A DNA stretch of 64,000 bases, from assembly GCA_022828595.1 (NCBI GenBank), contig JAKGHH010000001.1, positions 75,450,401-75,514,400 on the forward strand. The letters run 5' to 3'. Shown here in pieces: positions 12,709 to 24,065 of the stretch; position 1 is the stretch's first letter, and every line of letters starts with the position of its first letter. The notes beneath the pieces are model-generated. The model saw only the letters and a list, made by a program, of their open reading frames with translations. It did no database searches and had not been told where the DNA came from. The stretch comes from Nelumbo lutea (lineage: Eukaryota > Streptophyta > Magnoliopsida > Proteales > Nelumbonaceae). A program made the position numbers and the translations under genes.

Positions 12709-13831
12709 ATGATATCAGAGCACTAGGTTCAGCCCTTGGACTAAACCAAACTAGATTTAAACCAAAACTCAAATCGACAAGAACTAGTGTAGTCATTTGA
12801 GCAGTTAGCAAAAATCTCTAAGAATTCAGTTCTTAGAGTGGGCCAATGATATAAAATTTTATACATATATTCTGATATATTAAAAAGTTTTTTCTATTAT
12901 GGATTCTTGAAATATCAGGCTAAAAGTGTGATGGATATTGAACTCCTGATGGTGGCATGATTTGTGCACACCAAATTTATTAATTTGATTATGTGGTTTA
13001 TAATTAATTTTTTTTCTTTTCTAGAATGAATGTATTAGGTATTTCTAATGTAAGCAATTGAAATTAGGGTTTTTCTATTTTTTTACATTAAAGAATTTAC
13101 TAGAGCTTTCAGATAAGACAAAGATTGCAAATGAAGATCGATCTATAGATTGCAATTTCGCATGGATGCAATTTTTGTTCGGATTGGATTCAGACCATCA
13201 CACTCTTAGTTCTGATTATTTTCTATTTATTTGTTGATACGATTGTGAATCATAACTGAGAATTTCATATCATTGCCTATGTGAATTGATGCATGTTTTG
13301 GACACCAAACCCTAGGATCACTGTTCAAATGACCCAAAATCGATTTTAGGCCAGGGATTTGATGGCCCATTGCATGGACCAATTCAGCCCATACTTGAAA
13401 AACCCTTTTATGTTAGATTAAAGCAATACTAGCCCATTTCAACATAGACTGCTATATGGGTCGAAGTGCTTTTTAAAACTTAGCCCATATACCAAGATAA
13501 AGTTATTAGATAATTTAGTCCATTAATGGGTTGATCATGTATTAATATAAATGAATATGGATTTACAGGTTTTAAATTAATATGGATCAATTATGTATGT
13601 GTATGTGATGTACTGAATGGATGTGATTTGTTCATGGGCCACAAGTGCTTGGCCCATGTATTGACTTATGTTGCTTTCCACAACCCTCATGGTTAAATAC
13701 ACATCATTGCCATGATGCCCATGGATTGCGAGAACCCTAGCCCATTAAGGGCCCATTTAAATCTTACTTTATGAAATCCAATGGGAGTCACTATGGTATG
13801 ACCTAAACCTGACCTACAAACTGATATATAC
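12709..13831 (+). mobile_element. Non-coding internal remnant of the L2 copia-type element
   Basis: Follows the primer-binding site and is shared with X2 (29736-30620). I find no gag or pol motif in any frame, so it is either a non-autonomous derivative or too decayed to recognise. Confidence 0.45.
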
Positions 13832-14112
13832 ATTCCTGCTTGGGGGTGATCCAAAGTCCATTGGGAGGAGCTCGGGTCTCAAAAGGGGTTAGGGCATCCC
13901 GAGCTCGGGACCCCCGAAGTCCTTTGACCCCGGGGAGGAGGTGTGGGCAAGGTGGCTTCCAACGAGTAGCTTACTCGTCGAGCTGCCATGCCGAGCTCGG
14001 TGGGAGTTCCCCACCGAGCCGTGCTCTTGTCCGTTGTACTAAGTCACCATTTGAGCTAGGTCACGCCTACGTGTACTTGAGCTACGAGGTCGGGCCAAAT
14101 CACCCTCCATCA
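13832..14112 (-). mobile_element. Truncated left LTR of element 1
   Basis: Corresponds to the right third of the solo LTR at 7138-7959, from TTCCTGCTTGGGGGT to the end CCCTCCATCA. Its left edge joins the X1 segment in the middle of the LTR, across the shared bases TTCC. Confidence 0.9.
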
Positions 14113-14127
14113 ATTGCCCCCCACTCC
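14113..14127 (-). other. Polypurine tract of element 1
   Basis: On the minus strand GGAGTGGGGGGCAAT directly precedes the LTR start TGATGG. Element 2 has the same arrangement at 52321. Confidence 0.8.
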
Positions 14128-14364
14128 TTGCGCTGGCGGCGGTGACCTAGCGCGGGGAGGTCATGACGCGCCGAGTGGATTTGGCATCGGTGTTTGTGTT
14201 GCATCGCCGTCTGTTGCATCCAGCAGTACCGGTCTGGCGTCTGGCTCGACCGAAAAGAGGTTCGGGTCGCATCTGGGTTACACGCGGACTTCATGCGACT
14301 TGGACTTCGAAGACATCAAAAACGCGCTTAATCGTTTTCGCCTTGAAGATCCCGCGGTTGCAGC

Positions 14365-14372
14365 TATAAATA
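14365..14372 (+). promoter_or_regulatory. TATA box for the antisense gene of element 1
   Basis: GCTATAAATAGGGG lies about 170 bp upstream of the ATG at 14538, on the strand opposite gag-pol. The same GCTATAAATAG stands about 200 bp upstream of the equivalent ATG in element 2 (52837-52844), although the sequence around it differs. Confidence 0.65.
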
Positions 14373-14537
14373 GGGGGTCCCTTGGCCATTTTCTTCACCA
14401 CAAAGCCTCTATTGCTAGTGTTTGAGCTCGCGCCAGGGGTTTCTTAGCTCGGGTCTTCCAGTTCATCTTGTCCTTCCAGCCCGGTTTGTGTTTCTTAGGT
14501 GAGTCCTCCCGAGCCTCCTTTTCCCTTCTAGTTCGGT

Positions 14538-16632
14538 ATGTCATCTAGTGTAGATGATCTCATCAACGAGCCCGAGGTAGGCACCTCGACTCGGAATGTA
14601 CCCCCTACTACCCAGCCGTTCGAAGTACGGGTGGCTTCAGGTCTGGCGTCTACCTCCCATCGAGGTCGGGAACCAGATCAGTTTGGTGCCTCCACCATGA
14701 CCTCAGAGAGGCTTTAAGACCACATACAGAGGTTCCGCCTCCCCAGCGAGTACTTGTACTGTCTTCCCATCGGCAACTTCCCATGGGAGCACGGTCCCAA
14801 CGAGATCGTGATCTCAGGGAGCAACTGGTAGCCGGGCTCAAACTTCCACTTCACCCCTTAATCGTTGAGGTGTTGGTACACTTCAACATTACCCTGGACC
14901 AACTCCACCCGAACTCCATATGGAATGTGGTGGGGTCCATTTCTCTTTGTTTTGACCGTTCCCTTTCCATAGATTTAGATGTTCTTAGTACGATCTTTGC
15001 CATAAAGAAGAGCGTTTCGGGCGCTCTCCCCGGGCATAGGCGGTCTTACTACCTGTCCCCCCGCCCGGGTTTTAAGCTTATGCACAAGCTCCTAAGCAAA
15101 GTCCCAGCTTGGAAGCGAGACTACTTCGTAGTCCGGAGTAGTACGAGGTGGCCCTTCCCCACCGATTGGAGGATAGCCGTTCAAGACCCTGGTGTCATCC
15201 TGAACGGGAAGACTAAGAAGGAGCTCCAGTCGCTAGCTAAGCTTGAGTTTCATTATAAGGACTTCACCTCTGAGGAGAAGCTCGTCCGAGCAGGCTTGAG
15301 TCTGGGTAGGTTTTTTCCACTTCGGCTTTTCTACTCACATATTTGTTTCAAGTTACTGATGTCATCTTTCACTGCAGGTCCCAAGGAGGCGGAGAAGATA
15401 GATAACTAGAGACTCTTCCACCAAATGAAGAGGAAGAAACGCGTGGTAAAGAAGGCGCGCGTTGAGTCCCCGCCAACTCCAGCAGCCTCGACCTCCGCAG
15501 ACCTCTGCCTCGGGGCCCGAGGTGGCAGCCGTGCCCATCGTAGACTTGGAAGAGGAGGTTGTACCCAAGGGGCCCGAGGTGACGGCAGAACCTGCCGTTG
15601 AGGCCACCGAGGCTGCTGCTGAGTCTACCCAACTTGCTAGGGAAAGCGCTCATCCCGCTACCGCCGAGACCTCTGAGAGCTCCACTCATGATGTGGAGAT
15701 GACGGCTTCCAGTTCGGAGGGTCAGGGGAGCCAATCCATCCTGAACCCCAAGTGCAGCCTGAAGAGGAGCACACTTGCTACATATCCGGGGGAGGTCAGC
15801 AAGTGGGTAGAACTCACTCCTGGTCAGCTCGGCGCCCGAGCTACTACTCATACCATGGTGGTGAGTTTCTCTTCTTTTTCTCTTCTTCTCTTCTTTCTTC
15901 CCCCTTTTTTTTTGACCGGTTTCCCTTTCGCAGGTGAACATCGCCATTCGCGCCTTGACCCTCCAATCAAATCGACACCTAAGGCGTGCTCTGGAGGCCG
16001 AGGAGTCTTCTCGTACAGCCCACATTGAGTTGAGGGCAGCTCGTTGTCAGGTTCATCACCTGGAGAGTGATGCCTCGGCTCAAAGGAGCTTTATCGAGGC
16101 ATTGATGGCAGAGAACGGGGAGCTGGCCCGAGACAAGGACAGGTTAAGGGCCGAGGTGAATGGCCTTAAGGTCAGTCAGGAGGCCTTAGGGCTCGAAGTA
16201 AGCAGCCTCAAGGTAGAGCGGGATGCCTTGAAGCTCGAGGTGCAAGGCCTCAAGGAGGCGAAGGGGAAGTTGGAGCATGAAGTGGGGTAACTCCAGGAGG
16301 ACATAAAGGAGAAGACTGCGATCTTTGAAGGTGCTTTTGAAGAGGCCAAGACCCAAGCCGTCATTGATTACGTCAAGTCTTCGAGGTTCGACGATGTGAT
16401 GATGGAGGCCTACAGTAACGGCTTCAAGCTTAGTCGGTGGCTGATTAGGCACCTCTACCCCGAGCTAGATACGAGCGCCATCATCACTTCACGGATCACT
16501 GACGACATCGTGTGTCAGTCAAAAGACGAACTTAATTCCAAGGATGAAGGTCCCGAAGATGGAGCGGAGGACGCCGGTCTGGACACCGTCCTCGAGGGAG
16601 TCCCTAATAAAGGCAGTGAGCCCCCGAAGTAG
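14538..16632 (+). pseudogene. Antisense 'putative gypsy-type transposon' protein (Transposase_28-like), broken
   Basis: This gene runs opposite to gag-pol, between integrase and the 3' LTR. The core at 14815-15305 (QLVAGLKLPLHPLI, QLHPNSIW, WPFPTDWR) matches the plant PF04195 family, whose function is unknown. An intron-like break with GT...CTGCAG borders lies at about 15307-15378, and another (GTGAGT...TTTCGCAG) at about 15862-15933. A further donor/acceptor pair sits before the ATG. The C-terminal part (15934-16287) is a strong coiled coil rich in Glu, Leu and Lys; after a stop it continues to 16632. Damage: TAA at about 14714, a frameshift near 14812, TAG at about 15407 and TAA at 16288. 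What the protein does for the element is not known. Confidence 0.75.
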
Positions 16633-17014
16633 TTTGCTCCTTATGTTTGTAACTTAATCTTTTCCTTTTCTGAACTGTGAATGTATCATCCTGGGCCTTC
16701 GAGCTTGGGTAAAAACTCTTGTACTTGAACTCTTTTTAGTAAAATATAATTTCTTTCGAGTATCTCTAAGTGCGAAAATATTTCTAAGTGTGAGTGGACT
16801 CCAAGCCAGTCAATTTAATGTGTGGGTTACCCGAGCTGTCAAGCCACCGAGTTGGCGATAAGGGTGACCGAATGAAGTTGTGTTACTTTGGGTTGCACGG
16901 GTTACCAAGCTGAGTGAGAGTAGCAAGGGTATAGGCACCATAGAGTTCACACTTGAGCTGTCTTTCCCTTAAGGGTTAGAGGTAACCAGGTTTCTGTCAG
17001 TTTGCTATGCCGGA

Positions 17015-17180
17015 GTGGCAGCTGGGGCTTTCTTGTGGCCCTTAGGCTTAAGAAGGGACCCGTAGTCTGTTCTTAGGTTTCATCCAGGCCGAAGTGGTGA
17101 CTGGAGTCTTCTTGTGGCCCTTAGGCTTAGGGAGGGACCCGTAGTCCGCTACTAGGTTTCACCCAGGCCGAAGTGGTGGC
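17015..17180. repeat. 79-bp tandem repeat, about 2 copies
   Basis: The unit contains CTTGTGGCCCTTAGGCTTA and ccaggccgaagtggtg. Copies start at 17015, 17094 and (partial) 17173, inside element 1 between integrase and the antisense gene. Confidence 0.8.
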
Positions 17181-17365
17181 TGGATCTTATGTGCCGAGGT
17201 CATGTTAGCTCGGTATTCTGGCCCTTTGGTTTGAGGAGTGGCTCATGGCCTACTCAATTCTTACAAATAGTATTGTCTTAGGTTGACAATATTTCATGCT
17301 CAAGGTATTTGTTTCCCTTCGAGGGTCTCGAGTTCGTACGTTCCCTGCCCAAGCACTCGTTTCAC

Positions 17366-18466
17366 TCAATAAGAACCTTCCCAGTTGGATCCGAGCTTGC
17401 CAGCGCCGGGCTCAGGTACCATAACTTTACGAAGGACCAGGTCGCCAACGTGGAGGTTCCGCTTCTTGACCCTGGCATTATAGTACCGAACTACTCTCTG
17501 CTGGTAGGTTGCGGTCCTAATGTACACGAGGTCCCTTACTTCGCCAAGTAGATTGAGGTTGGTACGTAGCTCATCTTCGTTTGTTTGATCACTGTATTCT
17601 TGTAGTCGTAGAGTAGGTACTTCGATCTCTGCGGGGATCACTGCTTTGGTGCCGTAGGTGAGATTGAAGGGTGTTTCTCCCATGGCAGTCTTCTCCGTGG
17701 TCCGATAGGCCCACAGGACACTGGGTAGTTCATCTGCCCACAATCCTTTAGTTCGGCCCAGCCGTGCCTTTAGTCCGCAGAGGATGGCTCTGTTCGTGAC
17801 TTCTGCCTGACTGTTTGCTTGAGGGTGCACGACTGACGTAAAGTTCTGTTAGATCCCCATGTCTCGACACCAATCTTGAAATTTGATGTCTTCGAACTGT
17901 TTGCCATTGTCGAAAATCAATACCCGAGGTAGTCCGAAGCGGCACATGATGTTCTTCCAAAAGAAGTTTTGGACATTTCGAGTTGTGATCGTCACGAGGG
18001 GCTCGGCTTCCACCCACTTGGTAAAATAGTCCACCGCCACTACTAAGAACTTTCTTCCACCTGTTGCTAGCGGGAATGGCCCGAGTAGATCGATGCCCCA
18101 CTGTGCGAAGGGCCACGGGCTGGTGAGATACTTGAGGTCGGCAGCAGGTTGGTGGTGAATGTTGGCATGTTTCTGGCATTTGTCACATTTTCTGACGAGC
18201 TCAGTAGCGTCTGCGTTCATTGTTGGCCAATAGTATCCTTGTCGAAGTGCCTTTTGGGCGAGGGCCCTGCCCCCCAAGTTCCCGTCGCACAGACCCTCAT
18301 GGATGTCACGAAGTACGAGCTCGGCTTCGGTGGGTCGCAAGCAACGCAGATAGGGGAGCGTGTAGGATCTCCTGTATAGCCGCTCATCTATTATGACGTA
18401 TTTGGCTGCTTGGCGCTGCACCTTTCTGGCTGCACTGCGATCTGCAGGGAGGTTCCCATGTAGCAA
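17366..18466 (-). pseudogene. Integrase domain of element 1
   Basis: Minus-strand reading gives the zinc-binding N-terminus (HEGLC...CDKCQ), then GIDLLGPF and FDNGKQF with the first two catalytic Asp residues, then NSQAEV with the catalytic Glu, and a C-terminal region ending in KLGSNWEG. One expected zinc-ligand His is Asn (CDGNLGG in place of the usual NHSGG). A TAG stop at about 17849 splits the core from the Glu segment. It would have inserted element DNA into the genome, but is inactive as it stands. Confidence 0.85.
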
Positions 18467-18633
18467 GAAGCTCGCGAGCGGGTCAATCCAGCTCGGCTCT
18501 ACTTGAACGACGGGAGCGACCTCCTCTGCCCCCAGAGAATGCTAGGCCAAGGCAAGTCCTCTATGTACACGGTTCTCATGGTGGCATCGGCCTCAGCGTT
18601 CTCTGACCTAGGGATCTATCTGATGAAGTGTGA

Positions 18634-19341
18634 CTAGAAGTTGAGCAGGGCCTCTCTGACTTTGACTAAGTAGGCGATCATGGTTGGCTCGCGAGCTTCG
18701 TACTCGCCGGTGACCTGGTTGACCATGAGCTGGGAGTCGCTCCAGATAACGATGTGTTTGGATTTTACTTCTCTGGCTAGAGATAGTCCATCTATCAACG
18801 CCTCGTATTCTGTTTCATTGTTGGATGTCTCGAACTCAAAGCATAGCGCATACTCCAGTTTTATGCCGCTTGGGCCGTGCAGAACTATTCTGGCACCGCT
18901 GCCTTGTTGGTTCAAGGAGCCATCTACGTGAAGGATTCAGGGCTCCTCATCTCACTTTGTGGTTGGCCGAGCTCAGAGAGGTGCCACACTGGCTACTACT
19001 TCACGGGGTTCAGACTCGACCGATCCGGGAGCTTCGGGCTCACCCGAGGTGGGAGCCTCGTGCTCAACCAGACTGGGAACTTCAGAGCTGAATGTGCATT
19101 CGACTATGAAATCTACTAAGGCTTGAGCCTTAATGGCAATTCACGGTTTGTACTGGAGGTCGTACTCGCTGAGCTCAATGGCCCACTTCGTCAACCGACC
19201 AGAGACCTCGGGCTTAAGCAAGACTTGCCTCAGAGGTTTGTTAGTAAGGATGATAACAGTATGGGCTTGGAAGTACGGGCGAAGCTTCCGTGCTACAATT
19301 ATCAATGCGTATGCTAGTTTCTCCATCTCGGGGTATCTCAT
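18634..19341 (-). pseudogene. Dual RNase H region of element 1
   Basis: 19141-19341 carries the gypsy RNase H end (MEKLAYAL, GRLTKWAIELSEYDL). 18634-18915 carries a second, archaeal-type RNase H (NNETEYEALIDGL, WSDSQLMVNQVTGEYEA). Two RNase H domains in tandem are characteristic of the Tat branch. Stops and shifts lie between the blocks. Confidence 0.8.
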
Positions 19342-19527
19342 TTCTACTCCCTACAATACTTTACTAACATAATAGATGGGTCGTTGGACCCGGTCTACTT
19401 CCTTTATTAGTATCGAACTGACCACTTCGTCGCTTGCCGAGAGGTACAGTTCTAAAACGTTGCCCTCCTCGGGCCGGGTTAAGATCGACACACTAGTGAG
19501 GTAATTCTTGAGCTCGTCAAATGCAAG

Positions 19528-20891
19528 TTAACAGTCTTGGGTCCATTCGAACCCTTTGCTCTTGATTGCCTTAGGTAGACAGTGGTCCGCCGATTTGGAC
19601 ATGAAGTGGCTCAGAGCGGCTATGCAACCATTCAACCTCTGAACCTCCTTCAACTTACGGGGTGGTCTCATGTCTAAGATGGCCTTAACCTTATCCAGGT
19701 TGGCTTCAATTCTGCGCCGGTTAACGATGTATCCTATGAATTTACCTGAGGTCACACCGAACACGCACTTGTTCGGATTTAGTCTCATGTTAAACTTACG
19801 CAATTTTTTAAAAACAGAATGCAAGTCTTGTATTAATTCATGTGAAATTGAGTTTTGACGACCATGTTGTCTACATAGCATTCTACTTTTCTACTGATTA
19901 ACGACGCACATAATTTATTTACAAGTCTCTGAAAGGTTGCCCCTACATTTTTCAACCCGAATGGCATAACCTTGTAACAGTAGAGGTCAAACTCTGTGAT
20001 GAAGGCAGTCTTTTCTTCGTCTGTTGGGTCCACCTTGATCCGGTTATAGCCCGAATAGGCGTCAAAGAAATCGAGCAACTCATGCCCAGAGATTGCGTCC
20101 ACCAGACGGTCGATTCGGGGGAGCGGGAAGCAGTCTTTCGGGCAAGCCCGGTTCAGGTCGATGTAGTCGACGTACATGCGCTACTTGCCATTGGCCTTCT
20201 TTACCAGGACGGGGTTGGCTACCCAGCTCGGGTATTGGACTTCTCTTATAAAGTATGCTGGGAGGAGCTTCTCGACTTCCTTGTTGACCGCTTTCCACCG
20301 TTCCGGGGCTAGGTTGTGTTTCTTCTATCTAACGGGCCTAACTACAGGATCAGTGTTCATCCTATGAGTTATGAGTCCAAGGTTTATATCGGGCATTTCT
20401 GTTGCGGACCATGTAAAAATATCTAAATTTTGAAGTAAAAAACTTACCAATTCGGATCGTAGGGGCTCTTGGATGGAAGCGCCGATCTGGAGCGTCCGAG
20501 CTGGGTCTACTGTTGAGGTCGAGACTGTGACCATTTCTTCTATGGACGCGGCTCGCTCTTCGCCTTGCTCTGTGGGTCGTTCCAGTTCGAGGTCATCGGC
20601 CACCTTGGTTTTCCCCTTTAGGGCGGCAACGTAGCACTTGCGGGATTCAAGCTGGTCGCCCCGCGCTACTCCCACACCGAAATCCGTTGGGAACTTCATA
20701 GCCAAGTGGTAAGTGGAACCCACCGCCCGTAGGACATGGGTGATTGGTTGACCTATTATGGTGTTGTAGGGAGAGGGGGTCGCTACCACCAGGAAGGTGT
20801 GGTGGAGTCTGACCACACAAGGCCATGAGCCGATCTCCATAGGTACTGTTACTTTCCCGAGGGGGCAGACTTCCTCTCCACTGAAGCCCAC
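19528..20891 (-). pseudogene. Protease end and reverse transcriptase of element 1
   Basis: Minus strand: PYNTIIGQP and STYHLAMKFPT mark the protease end, and DLNRACPKDCFPLPRID, DAYSGYNRI, YKVMPFGLKN and YVDN mark reverse transcriptase fingers and palm. The catalytic YVDD box reads YVDN, which removes an essential Asp. 19528-19881 adds the thumb/connection (CVFGVTSGKFIGYIV, AALSHFMSKS). Frameshifts separate the pieces. Confidence 0.85.
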
Positions 20892-21124
20892 AAAGGGGTG
20901 TCCGTAGGCCTCAGATCGCTTCTCTACAACTGGAGCTGGTCAAACGCAGCCTTGAAGAGGATGTCGATTGAACTACCTGAGTCCACGAGTACTCGCTTGA
21001 CCTCGAAGACGTTGATCCTTAGCTTTATCACGAGCGTGTTGTCATGGGGGTAGTGGACTCCTCGTGCATCGTCTTCTATGAAGAAAATTGGATCTCCCAT
21101 CTTCGGACGCTTTGGGGGGTTCTG

Positions 21125-23137
21125 CTATTCCCGGGCAGCCTCACGAGCTGACGTTTGAGCTGCTGCTGAGGTGCAACACGCAATGATCGAACCTCCCACT
21201 ATCATGTGGATGGTCCCCCGAACTGGCCTTTCCTCTAGAGGCTGCCTTTGCGGTTGTTCGGTCGGCCTGCTGCTGGACTCCGGAGCATCTCTACCGTGCT
21301 CCCCTTGCCGACATGTTCTATTGTCATTATTATTATTAGTAGTATTATTATTATTATTGTTATTATTATTATTATTTTGTACAAAATTTCTCAAATATCT
21401 GTGATGGATGAGCTCTTCTATCTCGTCGCGGAGGTTTTTACAGTTCTCGGTGCTGTGACCGTGGTCTTTGTGAAAACTACAATACAAACTCTTATTTCTC
21501 TCATTGGGATTCCCCCTCAGATGGGGTGGCCACTTCACGTATGGGGCATCCTTTATTGCCATCAGGATTTCGGCCCACTTCGCGTTCAGTGGGGTATAAT
21601 CAGCTCGATCCGATGCAGAAGCTTGGAACAATTGACCCAGCTTCAAAACCTGAGCCGTTTCCTTTTTTCTTCGGCTGTCCCCTTGACTGGAAGGCTCTTC
21701 TCTTTTTCTTTTTTCGGGTGCACCCTCACCCTTCTGGTTGATCTCCTCTTCGGTGGCTATGAACTTATCTGCAAGTTTTAGAAACTCGGTTATGGTCATG
21801 GGTTGGTTGACGACCATGTGCCACTTGAACTCTTTGTGATTCATGCCCTTCTTGGCCACTGCAAGGCGTACAATGGGATCCAGGCATGGTATTTGCATAC
21901 AAGCGTCGTTGAACCGCTTGATATAACTCCTGATGGACTCTCCCTCCTTTGCGCTATGTTGAAGATGCTTTCTTCAGTTCGCAGGCAGCGTTTGCTGGTG
22001 ACGAAGTGGGACGTGAAAGCTTGCACGAACTATGCCCAACTTTTTATTGACTCGGGTGCCAAGTTCCGGTACCACATGCAGGCTGCTCCTCTAAAAGTAG
22101 TGGAGAAGGCCATGCACATGCACGACTCGCTAGCTCACGCTAGGTGCATCTGTGACTGAAAGGAGTCTATATGATCATTCAGGTCGAACGACCCATCATA
22201 CTTATCAAGAGGGGGGAGCTTGAAATCCTTGGGCATCGGGACTTCCAGGAGTTCGAAAGATAGGGGGGACGAAACTGGTCGAAAGGGAGCTTTAGCTTCG
22301 GTCGAGCTTACCTCTTCTTTGCCCAAGAGCTCGAGAAAATTGCGGGTGGCAGATCGGCGAGCTCGGCGTTGGCGCCTCTGCTTCTTGATGGGCTCGGCGT
22401 TTGTGCTGCTCACTTCCATGCTATCCAAAATAGTTTGCGCTGGGGGTAGCTTGGTCCGCTGTGATGGCTACGGATAGAAGGATCCTGCTTGGAATCTGTT
22501 GCAAGGATCTCGAACCGGTTTTCGAGGATCGGGGTTCCAAACTTCGACTGTTAGGGCGACGTAAATCTGCCGAGCCGGGGTCCTCCTGACCTGTCCACCC
22601 ACGGCGAGATCGGGGTAGCCAGTCTCTCCTATCTACCATGGGGGAAGGTTTGGTTTTTTGGGCGATTTTGTGGGGCCTCTCCTTGATCGGAGCGCTCGCT
22701 CTAATGGTGAGATTTGGCTTGTTGCGAGACTCTGTGCTGAGACTGGAGCTGAGGCTGTTGGAGCTGAGGTTGGGGCAGTTGAGGGAACTGCTACTGATAC
22801 AGGTACTGGGAGACCTGGTGTAGTACGTGCTGTTGATAGAGCTGGAGCTGTTGGAACTGTTGCATTTGGGCCTGCATGGCCCTCATGCACTGCAGTAGGT
22901 CTTCCAGTTGGTTCGGGCTGGCTGCCAGGGGCACGGCCGAAGGTTCGGTGAACGTTGCTCCAACTGTAGCTGGAAGCGGGGCAACGACAGGTGCCATTGT
23001 GAGAGGCACGCTTAAGCTGGGATTCCGTCCGCTGAGAGGGGGACGGTGAACTGTCCGATACAGACAGTGGGAAGATGAGGTTGTTCCCTAGAGTTATCCA
23101 TCTTCGTGCTTTGTCCGATATTGCTAGAGGAAGCCAT
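21125..23137 (-). pseudogene. gag of element 1, frame-shifted
   Basis: The likely start is ATG at 23137 (MASSSNIG...), about 70 bp inside the primer-binding site. The core includes DKYDGSFDLNDHIDSF (22135-22428) and FKWHMV...ADKF (21125-21898). A C-x2-H-x4-H-x4-C knuckle (CSFHKDHGHSTENC) precedes a run of Asn encoded by an AAT-rich repeat. At least three frame changes occur. It would form the nucleocapsid/capsid of the retrotransposon particle. Confidence 0.8.
21322..21376. repeat. AAT/ATT trinucleotide repeat coding poly-Asn in gag
   Basis: Nearly uninterrupted ATT triplets on the plus strand, read as about 11 Asn, two Thr and four more Asn in the gag frame on the minus strand. The triplet period keeps gag open. 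Confidence 0.85.
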
Positions 23138-23208
23138 GAACGTTGGATTGTTCCAAAGAAGAAGAAGGAACTGAAAAAGTTTAGGGAGAAAGGCATTTTG
23201 AAGCGTTT

Positions 23209-23224
23209 CCCACAGACGGTGCCA
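23209..23224 (-). other. Primer-binding site of element 1
   Basis: The minus strand reads TGGCACCGTCTGTGGG, two bases inside the LTR. The same 16 bases occur at the same place in element 2 (54801-54816). Confidence 0.85.
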
Positions 23225-23226
23225 AA

Positions 23227-24065
23227 TGAAGTAGCACAATCCGGTCACTCCTAACTAGTGCTCGAGTGGCTCCTGAGAAGTACCTAAAACTTAAGGAGAG
23301 ACGAAGAACTCCCGGGGGTTTCCCGACGGGAATGCTCCGATGCTTAAGTTGGTATCGTGTGTAAGAAGCTGAAAGAAAACAAATGCTAAGAGTGCAGGTT
23401 GCGCTGGTGATTCAAGATACCTTGTTCCTTGAGGGTGAGTTCCTTATAGCAAAATTTCGTTGCTCCTAGCCCTCTGACTTCTGATAGGGCAGGTATAACC
23501 ACCACTGTCAGTCTGCCACAGCCACTACAGGCAGGACTGAGGTGGCACGTGTGGGGCCGTTGTGTAGGGTACGTGTCTGTCAAGCATGGGACGCCTTCCT
23601 AAAGGTGGTAGGTGCGGCGAGGGGACATGCCTGCAATTCGCAGGTTTGTTAGGTACGACGGTCGGGCAGGAAGCCATCCTATGGTATGCCGAGCTTCCCT
23701 CCTGCGGATTGCCCTGAGTTGGGCCATCCCTTAAGTGACGGCCTGCCTACAGCTGGTTGTGCCGAGCTAGCCGACCCGAGGTCTTTGCTTTGGGGCGTCC
23801 GAAGAAGAATCGATGTGTTCCTGCTTGGGGGTGACCCGAAGTCCATTGGGAGGAGCTCAGGTGTCAAAAGGGGTCAGGGCGCCCCAAGCTCGGGACCCTT
23901 GAAGTCCCTTGACCCCGGGGAGGAGGTGCGGGCGAGGCGGCTTTTGGCGAGTAGCTTACTCACCGAGCTGCCATGCCGAGCTCGGTGGGAGTTCCCCACC
24001 GAGCCGTTCTCTTGTTCGTTGTGCTGAGTCACCGTTTGAGCTAGGTCACGCCTACGTGTACCTGA
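23227..24065 (-). mobile_element. Right (5') LTR of element 1, outer tip missing
   Basis: Begins TGAAGTAGCACAATCC and matches the solo LTR at 7138-7959 to the words CGTGTACCTGA. The last ~30 bp, including ...CCATCA, are replaced by ttattaataa. The CAAAGTATTAG flank of the solo LTR then resumes. Confidence 0.9.

Larger units (their letters stand above)
7960..13832. repeat. Segmental duplication copy X1
   Basis: This segment is repeated in the same order and orientation at 24066-30622. Matching landmarks include 8440/24530, 8978/25069, 9709/25803, 10138/26232, 11824/28854, 12708/29735 and 13770/30550. Main differences: X1 lacks about 1.16 kb that X2 has at about 26942-28107, X2 lacks about 250 bp present here at about 13478-13725, and 10296-10553 is replaced by an unrelated 60 bp in X2. 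No host gene was recognised inside. Confidence 0.9.
13832..24065 (-). mobile_element. Decayed Tat-like Ty3/gypsy retrotransposon (element 1)
   Basis: Minus-strand order: LTR (23227-24065), primer-binding site, gag, protease, reverse transcriptase, RNase H, second archaeal-type RNase H, integrase, then a plus-strand extra gene, polypurine tract and LTR (13832-14112). Dual RNase H plus an antisense 3' gene are features of the Tat/Ogre branch of Ty3/gypsy. Stops and frameshifts occur in every domain. The left LTR is cut at the duplication junction and the right LTR lacks its last ~30 bp, so the element cannot have its original target duplications. Confidence 0.9.

Noticed and set aside
15369..16025. 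218-codon minus-strand frame opposite the antisense gene
   Set aside because: It is a shadow of the coiled-coil antisense gene and crosses its intron; no retrotransposon domain belongs there on the minus strand.
17015..17180. CRISPR-like repeat array
   Set aside because: A contiguous 79-bp tandem duplication without spacers, in a plant retrotransposon.
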